Shown here one piece after another: positions 21,710 through 32,900 of a DNA stretch of 64,000 bases (positions are counted from its first letter, which is position 1; the number at the start of each line of letters is the position of its first letter). Position numbers and translations under genes: made by a program. This DNA comes from Pseudo-nitzschia pungens (Eukaryota; Bacillariophyta; Bacillariophyceae; Bacillariales; Bacillariaceae): assembly GCA_037355855.1 (NCBI GenBank), contig CM074758.1, positions 5,553,001-5,617,000 on the forward strand. Reading direction: 5' to 3'. Under the pieces are notes generated by a model. The model was given only the letters and a program-made list of their open reading frames with translations, had not been told where the DNA came from and searched no databases.

Positions 21710-23947
21710 TTATGATTTTTTTGCGAACGTCCGAAGCTCCGGTTCCGGGAAAGATCCTTCGTGGGTGCATTTGTCTAGGTTGCAATACAGGAGTGGTCGA
21801 GAAGAACCGCAGCTGCTTCCCTTTGGATCGGCTGGTATCGTTTCTCCGTTGTCGTTGTCGTTTCTTCCTTCTCCGTGGCACCTGTACTTTGGCCGGCACT
21901 CGTTGCAGATCAGAACCAGCATTCGGCAGTTGTTGCATCGGGCCTCCCTGTTTTCGCTCGGAGCGTGACCATTGTCGTAATCGTCGTGGGGTTTTGCGCA
22001 CACCATGCAACGACCAACCGTCTCCCCAAAGTGGATGGGATCCGTCCTTCGCGGATCAAACACCTGCGGGTTTCGAGGTTGGGTCCGAGAGAGAATGGAG
22101 TATTTTGGTGAGCAATTGGAAACAAACATACAGCAATTACTACTGTTTGATATTGCAAGCAAAACAAGGTGTGTCGTCCGGAATCAACACGAAACCAAAA
22201 CAATAATGGCAGACGGTACCATACGTGTACTGCACTGTGGCAATCTTACAAAATTCTTCCCAACAAAGTAGCCAGGGTTGGCTTTTGCAGCAGCATCGGA
22301 ATCGCTGCCACCCGGATTGTTCGATCGCTGCTGGTTCTTTTCTTGCTGCTTTTGTTGTTGTTGCTTTTGTTGCTGCTGCTGTTCCGCGCAGGTTTCGAGA
22401 TACCGCTGGATGCCCCCCTTTAGCTGAAAGACCTGCTTGTCGGGATAGAGCTCGCGGACCAGCATGCTCACCCGCTCGCAGCGCACGCCCCCGGTGCAAT
22501 ACATGAAGATCTGGTCCTTTTCCCGTATGTCCTTGTTTTCGGCCAGCATCCGCGGCAGGTCGGAATACTTTCGCGTGTTGGTCAGGAGCGTCGGTGCCGA
22601 ATGGTGGGCAAAGTGTCCCACCTTCATCTCGTAGACGTTTCGAACGTCCAGCAAGAGTGCGGATTGCTTCTTGCTGTTGACGTTGACGTTGACGTTGTCG
22701 TTGTCGGAAGACGACGACAATGCCAGGGCATCGAGTTTCTCGTTCCATTCGAAGGGCGACAAGTGCCCCCCTTCCGGATCGAGGGGTTCCTCCATGACGG
22801 TGCGACGGAGGGCGGCCAGGTCGAGGGGTTTTAGTTGTGGCTGTTGATGTTGCTCTTTCTGTTGCTGTTGCTGTTGCTGCTGATGCGGTGGAGCAGCGTC
22901 ATCCCCTCGCTGCTGTTGCTCATGCCGATGCTGCCATTGCTGCTCTCCAAGCGAATCGTGGTCACCACCGGCGTTTGCTTCCTTGCGAGGCAATGCCGGA
23001 GATTCCGACGAACCCAAACCCGACCTCGACCTCGTCGCGGGCTTATCGGTTGAGTCCAACTCCGTGGGTTCGGTCGTCTTTCGTCGGGCTTCCTGCTCCG
23101 CCCTCTTGCGTTCTCGTCTCCTGCGATAGCGTTCCGCTTTGGAGCGCCGCTTTTGTGGTTGTGGGTGTTGTCCGCAGAGCGAATCGTCGAACAGACCAAT
23201 AACCTTCTTGGTTTCCTTCACCATTAGGCGATCAAAGAGTTGCGCTCGGAGCGGCAGGTCCTTGCGCAACAAGCAGTACTTGACGTCCATGTCGACAGCA
23301 GCATCAGCTTCAGCATCAGAAGCATCCGCAGGCATTTCCTCATCGCATTCGTCGATCATGGGTGGTGGTTCGTTGGTGTCCAAAGCGTCGATTGCTGTCG
23401 TTGCCGTTGCCGTTGTCGTTGTCGTTTTCATTTTTGTCGTTTTTGGTCCATCCCTCGGGGAGCAGTTTTCGTTTCCGCGTTCGTTGAAGCTTTCGCTTTC
23501 GCATTTGCTGCCGGCAATGCCCATGCGTCCCAGTGCCTCGGACATGGCACTTTCGTACGCTCTCAGCACGTCGTGCCTTCCGCTGAGAACCCCGTTGACT
23601 CCCTCGGTCGAGACGCGGATTCTGCCCCCGAGCCCGTGTTCCCGGCAAAAGGATCTCTGCTCTTCGATGTGCGCTCGGACCTGCGACGGCGTCAGCTCGA
23701 TGTAGATATAATACAGCGCTATTCGGTATCGATCGATCTCGTTGTCGTTGTCGTTGTCGATATCGTTGTCGATATCGTTGTCGCTCTCGTTGCTTTTGTT
23801 TTTGTCGCCGACATCCTCGTGGCTGGAACCGATCGTTCGGGGTTTGGTTTCGGATTCCTCGCAGCGATCGTCGTCGTTGTCGACCTTGTTGCGGGAAGAA
23901 GCGAGCGCCGCTTCCTCCACAATTTTGGCCCCGGCCATCGCAGTCAT
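21710..23947 (-). CDS. Rhodanese-domain protein, TSTD2 / TrhO-like, two exons
   Basis: Exon 1 is 22250-23947 and exon 2 is 21710-22063, with a 186-nt GT-AG intron (22064-22249); the join gives KNF-VFDPRRTDP, in frame, 683 aa. The family includes bacterial TrhO/YceA, which hydroxylates tRNA wobble uridine, and eukaryotic TSTD2. Domain order: N-terminal ferredoxin-like domain (IELTPSQVRAHIEEQ, GRIRVSTEGVNGVLSGR), rhodanese domain (SALLLDVRNVYEMKVGHF) with active-site cysteine in MYCTGGVRCE, and a Cys/His cluster (CMVCAKPHDDYDNGHAP, ARCNNCRMLVLICNEC) that should bind zinc. Between the first two domains lie ~200 residues rich in Arg, Gln, His and acids, including poly-Gln, not present in bacterial members. 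The chosen start at 23947 (MTAMAGAKIVEE) drops a Cys/Arg-rich leader that runs to 24058. Confidence 0.85.
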
Positions 23948-25161
23948 GGAATGGTTTCGATGGATTCGATTTCGGTGCCGAGGTGCAAGCAAGTCTACTA
24001 GCGTTGTCGACTGCGTACGGTAGTCACACACACACACTCTCTCTCTCTTGTCCAACACGAGTTGCGTCTAGTCACGGGATGATGGTTCGTTGTTCGTTCT
24101 GATCATCATCTCATCAAAATCAAAAGCGACGGTCAATACTAGTACGAGTAAGGTACGAGTAATACCTTATCTTACGAGTACGACTCGTGAAAGAAACGGA
24201 GCGGGCGGCCACGGGGTGATTTTGTTGATTACCGTATTTTTTTTGATTCTTGCTTCCAACACCACCAACCAACCAACCACCACTCATGATTCCGTGGGAC
24301 TGAAAAGTTCGAGTCGTGGCTAATACTATCTCTGGCCAGCCGGCACGCTCGCATATCTAAAAGGTTTACCACATACTCCTCGGTTAGGAAAGCGATGGTA
24401 ATAGTACGGTTATTCTTTGTTATTGAATTTAACGGCCTATACCCGTCAGTCGTATGCTGTTACGGGTAAGCTTATGGTTCGATAGATTTTTCAACGACCT
24501 TTGATCCATCGTTGGTTTTTGCGCCTGCCGACTGTTTGCGCTCTAAGTAAAAACATTCCATTGGTATCATACGTGACGAGGGTTATCACTATCATTTTTT
24601 CAAAAAGGATTTCAAACGGAGTGGGCTCCTGACTACGAACGTGTTAGTACTCGTACTACGAAGTATTATTACTAGTAACTTACTGTAAATTGGTTTGGTT
24701 TGTTTTTGTGAGATATTGTTTCATCTTCATCTTCTAATAAGGACAACCGATACGGTAAGTTACGAGGTAAGATTACTGCACATACTGATACAGATACCTA
24801 CTGATACAGAAATAGAAACAGATACATATTGGTAGAAGTACAGTTACTGACTGCTTACTGCTGCTCTGTTTCGTTTGGTTCTTGAGAGAGACCTCTAGAG
24901 TATTCACCAACATAACGCACCAACGGGACTTTTCGATCTGGGACTTGCTCCATTGATTCGATTCAGTCTTTGAGTGTTTGATTGATTGAATCAGTCGAAG
25001 AGCCAAACCTTTCTGTTTGCTGTTCCCAAAGGCAGCGACAGCGACAGCTACAGCTAGCTCATCAACACGGATACGTGTACCTACCGACACACTTCGTACT
25101 AGCAGCACTACTAACAGCTTTGGAAATCCATCCATCCATCCATCCATCCATCCACGCGACA
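23948..25161. other. Divergent intergenic region
   Basis: Upstream DNA shared by the rhodanese gene (minus) and the PDZ-receptor gene (plus). Shows CA/CT dinucleotide tracts at ~24030-24048, GTAAGGTACGAGTAATACC-type words near 24150 and 24755, and an ATCC tetramer run at 25128-25155 in the probable 5' UTR just before the start codon. No gene seen. Confidence 0.45.
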
Positions 25162-27882
25162 ATGTCAATGGCAATGAAACAAACGAAAACGACAACCACG
25201 AGCAGCGCCACAACAAAATCGTTCGTCGCCCTCGGACTGTGGACGGCCCTGGTGCTCGGCACGGTTTCCTCCGCCTTCGCCGAGGAAATCTTCATCGACC
25301 CCTGGCAGCTCCGGGCTCCCAATTCTCCCTACCCGGACCTGAACGCCGTCATCGACGACACCATCATCTTTGTCTGGCCCGACGACGAGAACCACACCGT
25401 CTACATCAACCCGACCGGAAACTGCGACGACAGCGGGAGCATTCTGCTGGGGGCTTCCAGCCCGGTCGAATACACCTTTGCCAGATCGGATCTGGATCTG
25501 CCCTCGGTCTTTTTCTCCGACAACATCGCCCAGCTCTGCGAGTGGGGCATGCGCTTCGCGGTCACCGTCACGGAGGCCCCGTCGGCGAGCCCCACGCAAT
25601 CCCCCTCGGGGTCTCCCACCGCAACGCCCTCGCAGGATCCCACCGGAGCCCCGTCGTCGGCTCCGACGACGAGGGCGCCCACCCCCAGCCCCACGGGCAG
25701 CCCCTCGGAAGCGCCCACCACCGGATCGCCGTCGGAATCTCCCACAAAGACCCCCACCGCGTCCCCGACGGCCGCCCCGACCCGAACCGCATCCTCGACC
25801 CCGACGGGAACGCCTTCCGGGGGACCGACGGGAGTCCCGACGGCCGATCCCACGGCGGGTCCGACGAACGATCCCAGCAGTGTTCCGACCGCCGCTCCGA
25901 CGGTGGCGCACAGCGACTCACCCACCGCGACGGCGACGGCCGAACCCTCGACCGGTCCCACGGCGCAGCCGACGGCCAAGGCGAGCGGTTCTCCGACGGG
26001 GTCTCCGACGAAGTCTCCCACTATGGCTCCGTCGGCGTCTCCGTCGGCGTTCGCCACGGGCGCTCCGACCGGAGCGCCCACAGCCGGACCGACAGCATCG
26101 CCGACAGCGTCGCCGACCAACGCGCCCACCACGACTCCCACCGCCGCACCGACCGTCAAGGAGGAAGAGGCGACGCCCACCGTTTCGCCGGAGGAACCGG
26201 AGGAGAAACCGGGAGAAGAGCGGCAGGTCTCTACCACCCTCGAGGGACTGAGAATGGCCATGGCCGGAATCACGGAACTCCCGGGATCGTCCCGCGGAGA
26301 TTGGGAGGAGCTCACCGGATCCTTCAGCAAGTCCTACGTCTTTAACGATCTCAAGGACAAGGTGTCTTTTTACGCCACTACCTTCACGGTGACGGGCGTC
26401 AGCCCGATCACGGTGGGACGACGAAAGCGCCACCTGCGATTGCGATCGCGATGGGACGACCGACGCCTCCAGGAAGAAGAGGAGGATGGCGAGGAGGATT
26501 TGGCTGAGGAACCCGCCCCCAACGGACTCATTGTCGAATACACCCAGACCATCGAATACGACACGGTCGACGAGGGCTTGTACACCGCCGAGTTTTTGGC
26601 GACGGCTCCCTTTGCCACCGAGGAGGACCGAAACGCCTACGTTGCCCTGCTGAAAACGTCGCCCAACGAAGTCCTGGCGGACGTCGTGGGCGTCTCGGAC
26701 ATCAAGGTGTCGCCGAACGCGCCCCCCACGCAGGCTCCCGTCGGCGGCGGCGGCGGTGACACCAACGGCGGCAGCAACGGCGACCCGGACGGTCCGGCCC
26801 TGTCCAAGAATGCCATCATCGGGATCGCCTGCGGGGCGACGGGACTCTTGATTCTCTGCGTCTTGTTTGGAATTTATTGCCGGAGCGGGGGAGGAAGCGA
26901 AAACGGAGGAGACGACGGCAAGAGCAGCGACGAGCAACCGCCGCTGCAGGTCGACGTCCGGGACGACGACATTAGCACGCTGGCGGGTCCCAACGGACCT
27001 CCCACCTACGGAGACCAGAGGTGCGTGACGTTGCGAACGGCTGCGGTTTTGTTTGGTGTGGTGCGATGGTCGGCTGCGCTGTTGATTGGATTGGATTGAA
27101 TTGGAATGGAATGGAATGGTTCTGCATGCCTGCATGGAGGAATGCATGAAAAATAGATTGCGAATTTGTGCATGACTGCGAGGTCGTCCTGGAGTCGGTG
27201 GTTCCCTCGTGCTGTTGGCTGGTTCGATATCTCTTTCTCGTGTTTCTTTACTTTCCACGGAATCGTTCGCATTCCGCATATTCATATTTGCTCACCGACT
27301 TTTTTCACTCACCAAAATCAATGTTCGTTTTGTTTTGTTGTGATTGTGATTGTGATTGTGATTGTGATTGTGATTGTGATCAGTGTCGCAACCATGGACT
27401 ACGATTACTCCAAGGCCTACGGAGGAGCCGGCGACACGTCGGTTTCCTCCGCGGGTGGCACCCTTGGATCCAACACGCAGATCAGTTCCTTTCCCAACAA
27501 CTCGGCGGCCACGGGTGCCGCCCTCGGAGTCCTGGGAGCCAGCACCGACATCTTGGGGGCCAGCACCGACGACGAGTCCTACAACGCTCGATACGATGAT
27601 CCCACCACGGCGGGCGGCAGGGAAGAAATCATACACATTTTCGCTCCGCCGGGCAAGCTGGGCGTCGTCATTGATACTCCCGACGACGGGGCTCCGGTGG
27701 TGCACGCCGTCAAGGACACCTCCGTCATTGCCGACCGAATCATTGTTGGGGACAAGCTGGTGGCGGTGGACGACGAGGACGTTCGATCCATGACGGCCAT
27801 CAAGGTTTCGAAAATGATCAGCCGGAAGGGGGCCAACCCGTCTCGGAAACTGACCGTCATTCGAACGATCCCGATAGGGTAA
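25162..27882 (+). CDS. Cupredoxin-like / Pro-Thr-rich / transmembrane / PDZ protein, two exons (paralogue 1)
   Basis: Exons 25162-27020 and 27384-27882, a 363-nt GT-AG intron, in-frame join, 785 aa. Order of parts: signal peptide (1-40, ending TVSSAFA); a cupredoxin/phytocyanin-like domain (~41-140) with HTVYINP, two cysteines and CEWGMRFAVTV; ~200 residues of Pro-Thr-Ser-Ala repeats (APTxxPT type), probably a glycosylated stalk; a folded region (~345-540) whose layout recalls a SEA domain; one membrane helix (~551-573, AIIGIACGATGLLILCVLFG); a short acidic tail DDISTLAGPNGPPTYGDQ; and in exon 2 a PDZ domain (~700-785) with the peptide-binding loop KLGVVI. So it is predicted to be a type I surface protein with an intracellular peptide-binding module. 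Exon 1 is strongly GC-rich compared with flanks. Paralogue at 43814-46179. Function unknown; copper binding doubtful because ligands are incomplete. Confidence 0.85.
27335..27383 (+). repeat. GTGATT hexamer tract at the 3' end of an intron
   Basis: About six copies of GTGATT run almost to the AG acceptor at 27382-27383 of the paralogue-1 intron. It replaces the usual pyrimidine-rich tract; the paralogous intron at 44280-44464 lacks it. Confidence 0.7.
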
Positions 27883-28967
27883 TACTACTACTACTACTAG
27901 TAGTACTCGACGGACAATCGGACAAACGAACGAAGGAATGATCATTGTGGCAATCGTCGTCATCGTCGTCGTTATCGTCATTGTCATTGTCGGCAATAGA
28001 TCCTTGGCGATGACCATGACCGATGTTTCTGTTTTATGTGTCACCCGAATGTTTTCACGAATTAGTTTGCTGGATGGATCCACTCTACTTACTTATTGCA
28101 CTTACTATACCATCACGCGAAAAACTGTTCAAATTATACTATTTCTACAACCAACAAATAAGAAAAACTTTTTAAGATCATTCCTTTTTCGCATCGATCG
28201 ATCGTGCACCTACCGTATGCATTTGTGATAGAGAAGAGGGCGGGCAAATCCGAGGAAAGCCACGGAACCATTCTTCTTGGATCGAAGGACCGAGACGAAA
28301 AAAATCGGATCCAAAATACGTTAGCAGCAACATCCGTGAGACGCCCAGAATGTCCTTTGCAGCTCAGCGGGAACTCAATCCAAGTACCTCCCCGACAGCA
28401 GTAGGTGATGCCAGTGAAATGGTCTTTTTGGAACGAACGAACGAACGAACGAACGAACGGACGAATGTACTCAGACCCAGGACGGACTGACTCACCCGAG
28501 TTTACAAAGAATTGTATCATGTCATTCGTCGAACATTCAATATGATCCTTGAATGGGGGTAGTACTACTAGGAGGATCAAACAGCATGGGCTGCGTGCCA
28601 AAAACGCCGTGCAAATGAGTCTTCCCCTTCGAAAAAGGGGACACAGTCACCGTTGCAGCATATCTTGCTCGGTTACTTGAGGCTTTCCGGGAAACAAACC
28701 AACGAAAAACGTCAATCTGCATAGCTTGGCTGATGCAAAAAAGTTCAACAGGAACGAAATCCAAAGGCGAAACAACAAACAACACAGACACACCAGTACT
28801 AGTGCTAGTAGTAGCAAGTCCTTGAGCCAGCGGTGAAACTAAAGAAGGGTAAATAGTAGTTTCTTTTTCGATCTTCACAATCAAAATTAGCATCAAGAAG
28901 TGGCTATGTAACTGCTGATTGCAGTATTCAATATTCAAAATCAATTACTGTATTTGCATGAAATGGC
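27883..28967. other. Intergenic, 3' of PDZ gene to retrotransposon insertion
   Basis: CTA/TAC triplets directly after the stop codon (27883-27907), GTC-rich tract near 27950-27995, and a GAAC tetramer tract at 28434-28460. No gene supported. Confidence 0.45.
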
Positions 28968-29221
28968 TTAGGGCAAGGCAAGTGCGAAAGGCAATGTAGG
29001 ATCGTATGATCCGTACCATTGACCCAAGCCTACCATTGTCCAGTGCCGTAGTGAACAGAGCTGAACAGTGAGGAATGAGCAGGTACAGTAGAATGTAGAG
29101 CAGTAGGCAGAGTTGCCGAGCAGGGGTCTTTGGTACGGATACTATTCTCATTGTTTTCGCAAAGAGCGAGCCGTAAAGCTGTCTTCGTGAACGGACCGAC
29201 AATGGCGGTCTGAGAAAAAGT
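28968..29221 (+). repeat. Split direct repeat A1
   Basis: 254 bp, from TTAGGGCAAGGC to GAGAAAAAGT. Identical by eye to A2. A1 lies alone at the left end and presumably carries the transcription start signals. Confidence 0.93.
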
Positions 29222-29926
29222 AATCACCCCCAATAACAACAACAACGATACAAACACCAACAACACAAAACATTAATCACCACCACCACAAACATCGAGC
29301 ATCGTGGCTCGACACTCCACAGCGAAAACACCAACAACGAACAAACCACCCCACAAACAACCACCAAAAACAACAAAAAAACACACAACGACAATGACGA
29401 CAACAACGACAACGACAACACCACAACGCAACACACGACATCCCACACAACACCCCACACAACACCCCACACAACATCCCACACAACATCCCACTATATC
29501 CCACACAACATCCCACCACATCCCACACAACATCCCACACAACATCCCACCACATCCCACAAAAACCATCCCACAACCAAACCGAATCCCACCCCATTCA
29601 CCCTCAAAACTAACCCACGATCAACAAAAACTAACCCACGATCAACAAAACACCAAAACACCAGAACCGACCCCGTCAAAAAAACCCACCAAATCCCACC
29701 CCACCAAAAAACACCAAAACAACCAGAACCGACCCCGCCTAAAAACACATCTAATCCCACACCACCAAACAACCTTCTCAATAACCTTCTCACACCACAA
29801 AAATACCCCATACAAACAAAAAAGACAACAACCAACCCGAATACACCAAAACCCACAACAAACACCAAACTCTCACAATCCCAAAAACAGGACAACCAAA
29901 AAGACTTCCAAACAAAACCTACCACC
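29222..29926 (+). other. C/A-rich leader of the retrotransposon
   Basis: Almost no G on the plus strand. Contains a degenerate tandem of ACACAACATCCC-type units (~29440-29575), ACGACA tracts and a twice-repeated ACTAACCCACGATCAACAAA block (~29607-29648). A 208-codon frame of low-complexity Thr/His/Pro/Lys spans it but looks like a by-product of composition. Confidence 0.6.
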
Positions 29927-32900
29927 ATGACATCCACCGCCCAACTCGCCGCCGCTCGCCTCAAAGCAAGCACCCACTCCCACTCCACCTTCTCCAACCT
30001 CCCAGGAACATCCTTCCTAGCCTCCGAGAAGAAAACCCAACGCCTAACCCACATCGGATCCGAGACTATCGCAGCCTCCGTCCAAAACGAACCATCCATG
30101 CGCTGGATCATCATCACCACCGACAACCGCACCGCTATCATCCATAGCATCACCCCGACCTTCGACAACAACCAAACCAAACTCATCGCCCTCCTTACCG
30201 ACGACATCCACCAAGCAACCTACATCGAAATCCCCAACGACACCTTCACCAAAGTCACCGTTGGACTTTCCAAACATAACACCCCAGGAACCGAAAACTT
30301 CACCTCCATCGAAACCCCCACCCCATCCGAATGCCACAACCGCAACGAACCCGAATCAACCATCACCCTCGAACAACTCGACCTTGCCCCCGGCCACAAC
30401 CCCCACGGCCCAACATTTGTCATCATCCCAACAGCCTTCCCGCTCGCCCCAGGCGAAAGCTTCCCCGAAAACCTCTCCCTCACCGAAGAACTACCACCCC
30501 ACGAAACCACCATCGACCAACCAGCCCTAGCCTGGCTCCAAATCATCAAACGCACCATCAACCAAAACCAAGCACCCTGCAACAACACCACCGACGGCAC
30601 CCTATTCCTCCCATCCGAATGGGAAAGACCCGAAGACTACGACGAACAAATCGACCTCTACGCCCACCTACCCTGGACCAACATCCAAAACCCCTACAAC
30701 AACACCCTATCAAACACCTTCTACACGACCTACACAATCATCAACCCACTCGACCCCATCCTACCACCACTCAAAACAACAATCGCCTTCTCCACCCTAC
30801 GCCTCTTTGACCAATGGAACACCACCATCCCAAACCCCGAAAACAACGACCTAAACGCCGCAACTACCAACATCCTCCAAACCTCCACCAAACTCCTCGA
30901 AACCTCAGTATCCGCAATCGCCAAAGTCACCACAAACTCCTCAAAAGACAACACCCAAACCGACCCCGAATATACCCTAAACCAAAAAACCGCATACCGA
31001 ATCCTATTCGCCGGCGTAACCGTTGACGCCGACGGAAACAGAATCCTCCAACCTGCTACACTCACCGAAGAATTCACCGCACCCTTCGCACTCACAAAAA
31101 ACGAACACCGCACCAACACCTACAGAACAAACTACACCCGCCACCACTCAAACTTCACTAGTGAACTCTCCTGGAAAAACAGAGCCGCCTTCGACTCCTA
31201 CCTAATCACCTCAGGATACGTCCGATGCATCATAAACGGACAATGGTACAACAACCTCAACTCCATCCGCCGCGACGGAGGAGACAAACTCCTCAGCATA
31301 TACAACTTCTGCCCCCCCACCTCTACCCAACACACCTGGAACGACTATGCCCAAAAAAGCGCCGCCTCCCAACAAGACACAACCTTCGAACCAAACTCCC
31401 GCCACCACAAATCAAAAGTCACCTCCCTCTACAAAGACGGAGACGTAAGTTCCCACGACGCCGTCATAACCACACTAACAAACTTCCTCTCCTTCATCGA
31501 CTTTGCAGTAACTGAACCCAAAAACTGCACCCTACACACACTCCTCTACGACCTCCTAAGTGCCCTATCCAGCCACCGAGGCAAAGATTGGTTCACAAAC
31601 TCCATCGAAGAATCCAAATGGATCGGCCACTCTATTGTAACCGACATCGGCCAAATCATCTGCATCTTCATCCAAAACCTCCTCGAAGACCATGCAGCAA
31701 TCACAGCCACCATCAAAGAAGAACCCATCTCCGCAACTAACATCGATACCGTTGCATCCACCGCACAATCCATCATCGACTCAATCAAAACTGCCGCCTT
31801 CAAACAAAGCCCCCACTACATCAAACCCTACCCCCTCATCACCTGTTTCGTCTACGGAAACGCACTCACCCGCGAACCCTCCCCAAACTCCACCAAAACC
31901 AACCAAACCTCCAACGGATCAACTTCCCATTCCAACCAAAACTCCAAACGCAAGAACAATAACAACAACAACAACAACAACACCAACCCAAACAAACAAA
32001 CAAAAACCGCCCAACGCTGTACCGACGAACAAGCCGAAGCACGTAAAAAACACGGATGGATCATCACCCTCCGACCCGGCAAACTACCACCCCTAAACTT
32101 CACCAACCCCGACACCGGAAAAAATCCATGCAAAGGCAACATCATCCTCGACCGCAACTGCGGATGGAAAGACTGCTCCGACTGCCCCAAAGACCACCCA
32201 ATCCCCGACAAAACCACCAACAATAACTCCAAAACCTCCTGGGAAAACGCCAACCCCAACCTCCGCAAAGCAATCACCGATTGGATCACCGAACACAAAG
32301 ACCAAATCGCCTTTGCCCCCGGAATCCACTTCAAAGCAACCAAAGCCTCTTCCACACCACAAACACTCATTGCCCTCCAAAAACTACTCCCCGCAAAAAC
32401 CTCCTCCAACCTCCCCCCTATCACCCCACAAAAATCAAACACACTCCTCCCCCCTTATATCGTCCCACCACTACCTATAACCACTAACACTGACACTAAC
32501 ACCCCCACTAACCCCCCAAACCCCGAATTTTTCCCAAAACTCACAAAAACTAACCCAATCCCCTTTCCCACAGACACTGACCCCAAAAGCTCCAAACCAC
32601 GCTCCCCCGCCACCCTCCAAACCACACCCCCAGCAATGCTATCCACAACCGAACTAGACCTCTTTGGTTCAACCCTTGACCCACTCGTCCAAAACGAAAT
32701 CTATAACAAAAATGGTAAGCCACACCCTAACATTTACTTCACCGGCGAAGTCCGCTTCCGCCACATCATTCCACACCTCTTCCCATACACAGAAACCCTC
32801 CTCGACCAAACAACCCTACATACCCTCCACATTGCCTGCCCCCTCTACACAAAATACAAACGCGTCCACACAACCTACTCCCACCTAAACCCAAACCCCG

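Noticed and set aside
25165..26330. Arg/Gly-rich and Ala/Val/Gly-rich minus-strand frames opposite the Pro-Thr gene
   Set aside because: Shadows of a GC-rich repeat-coding exon; the plus frame has a signal peptide, membrane helix and conserved paralogue.
29304..29930. 208-aa frame before ORF1 of the retrotransposon
   Set aside because: Its Thr/His/Pro/Lys composition follows directly from the G-free C/A-rich leader; no protein features.
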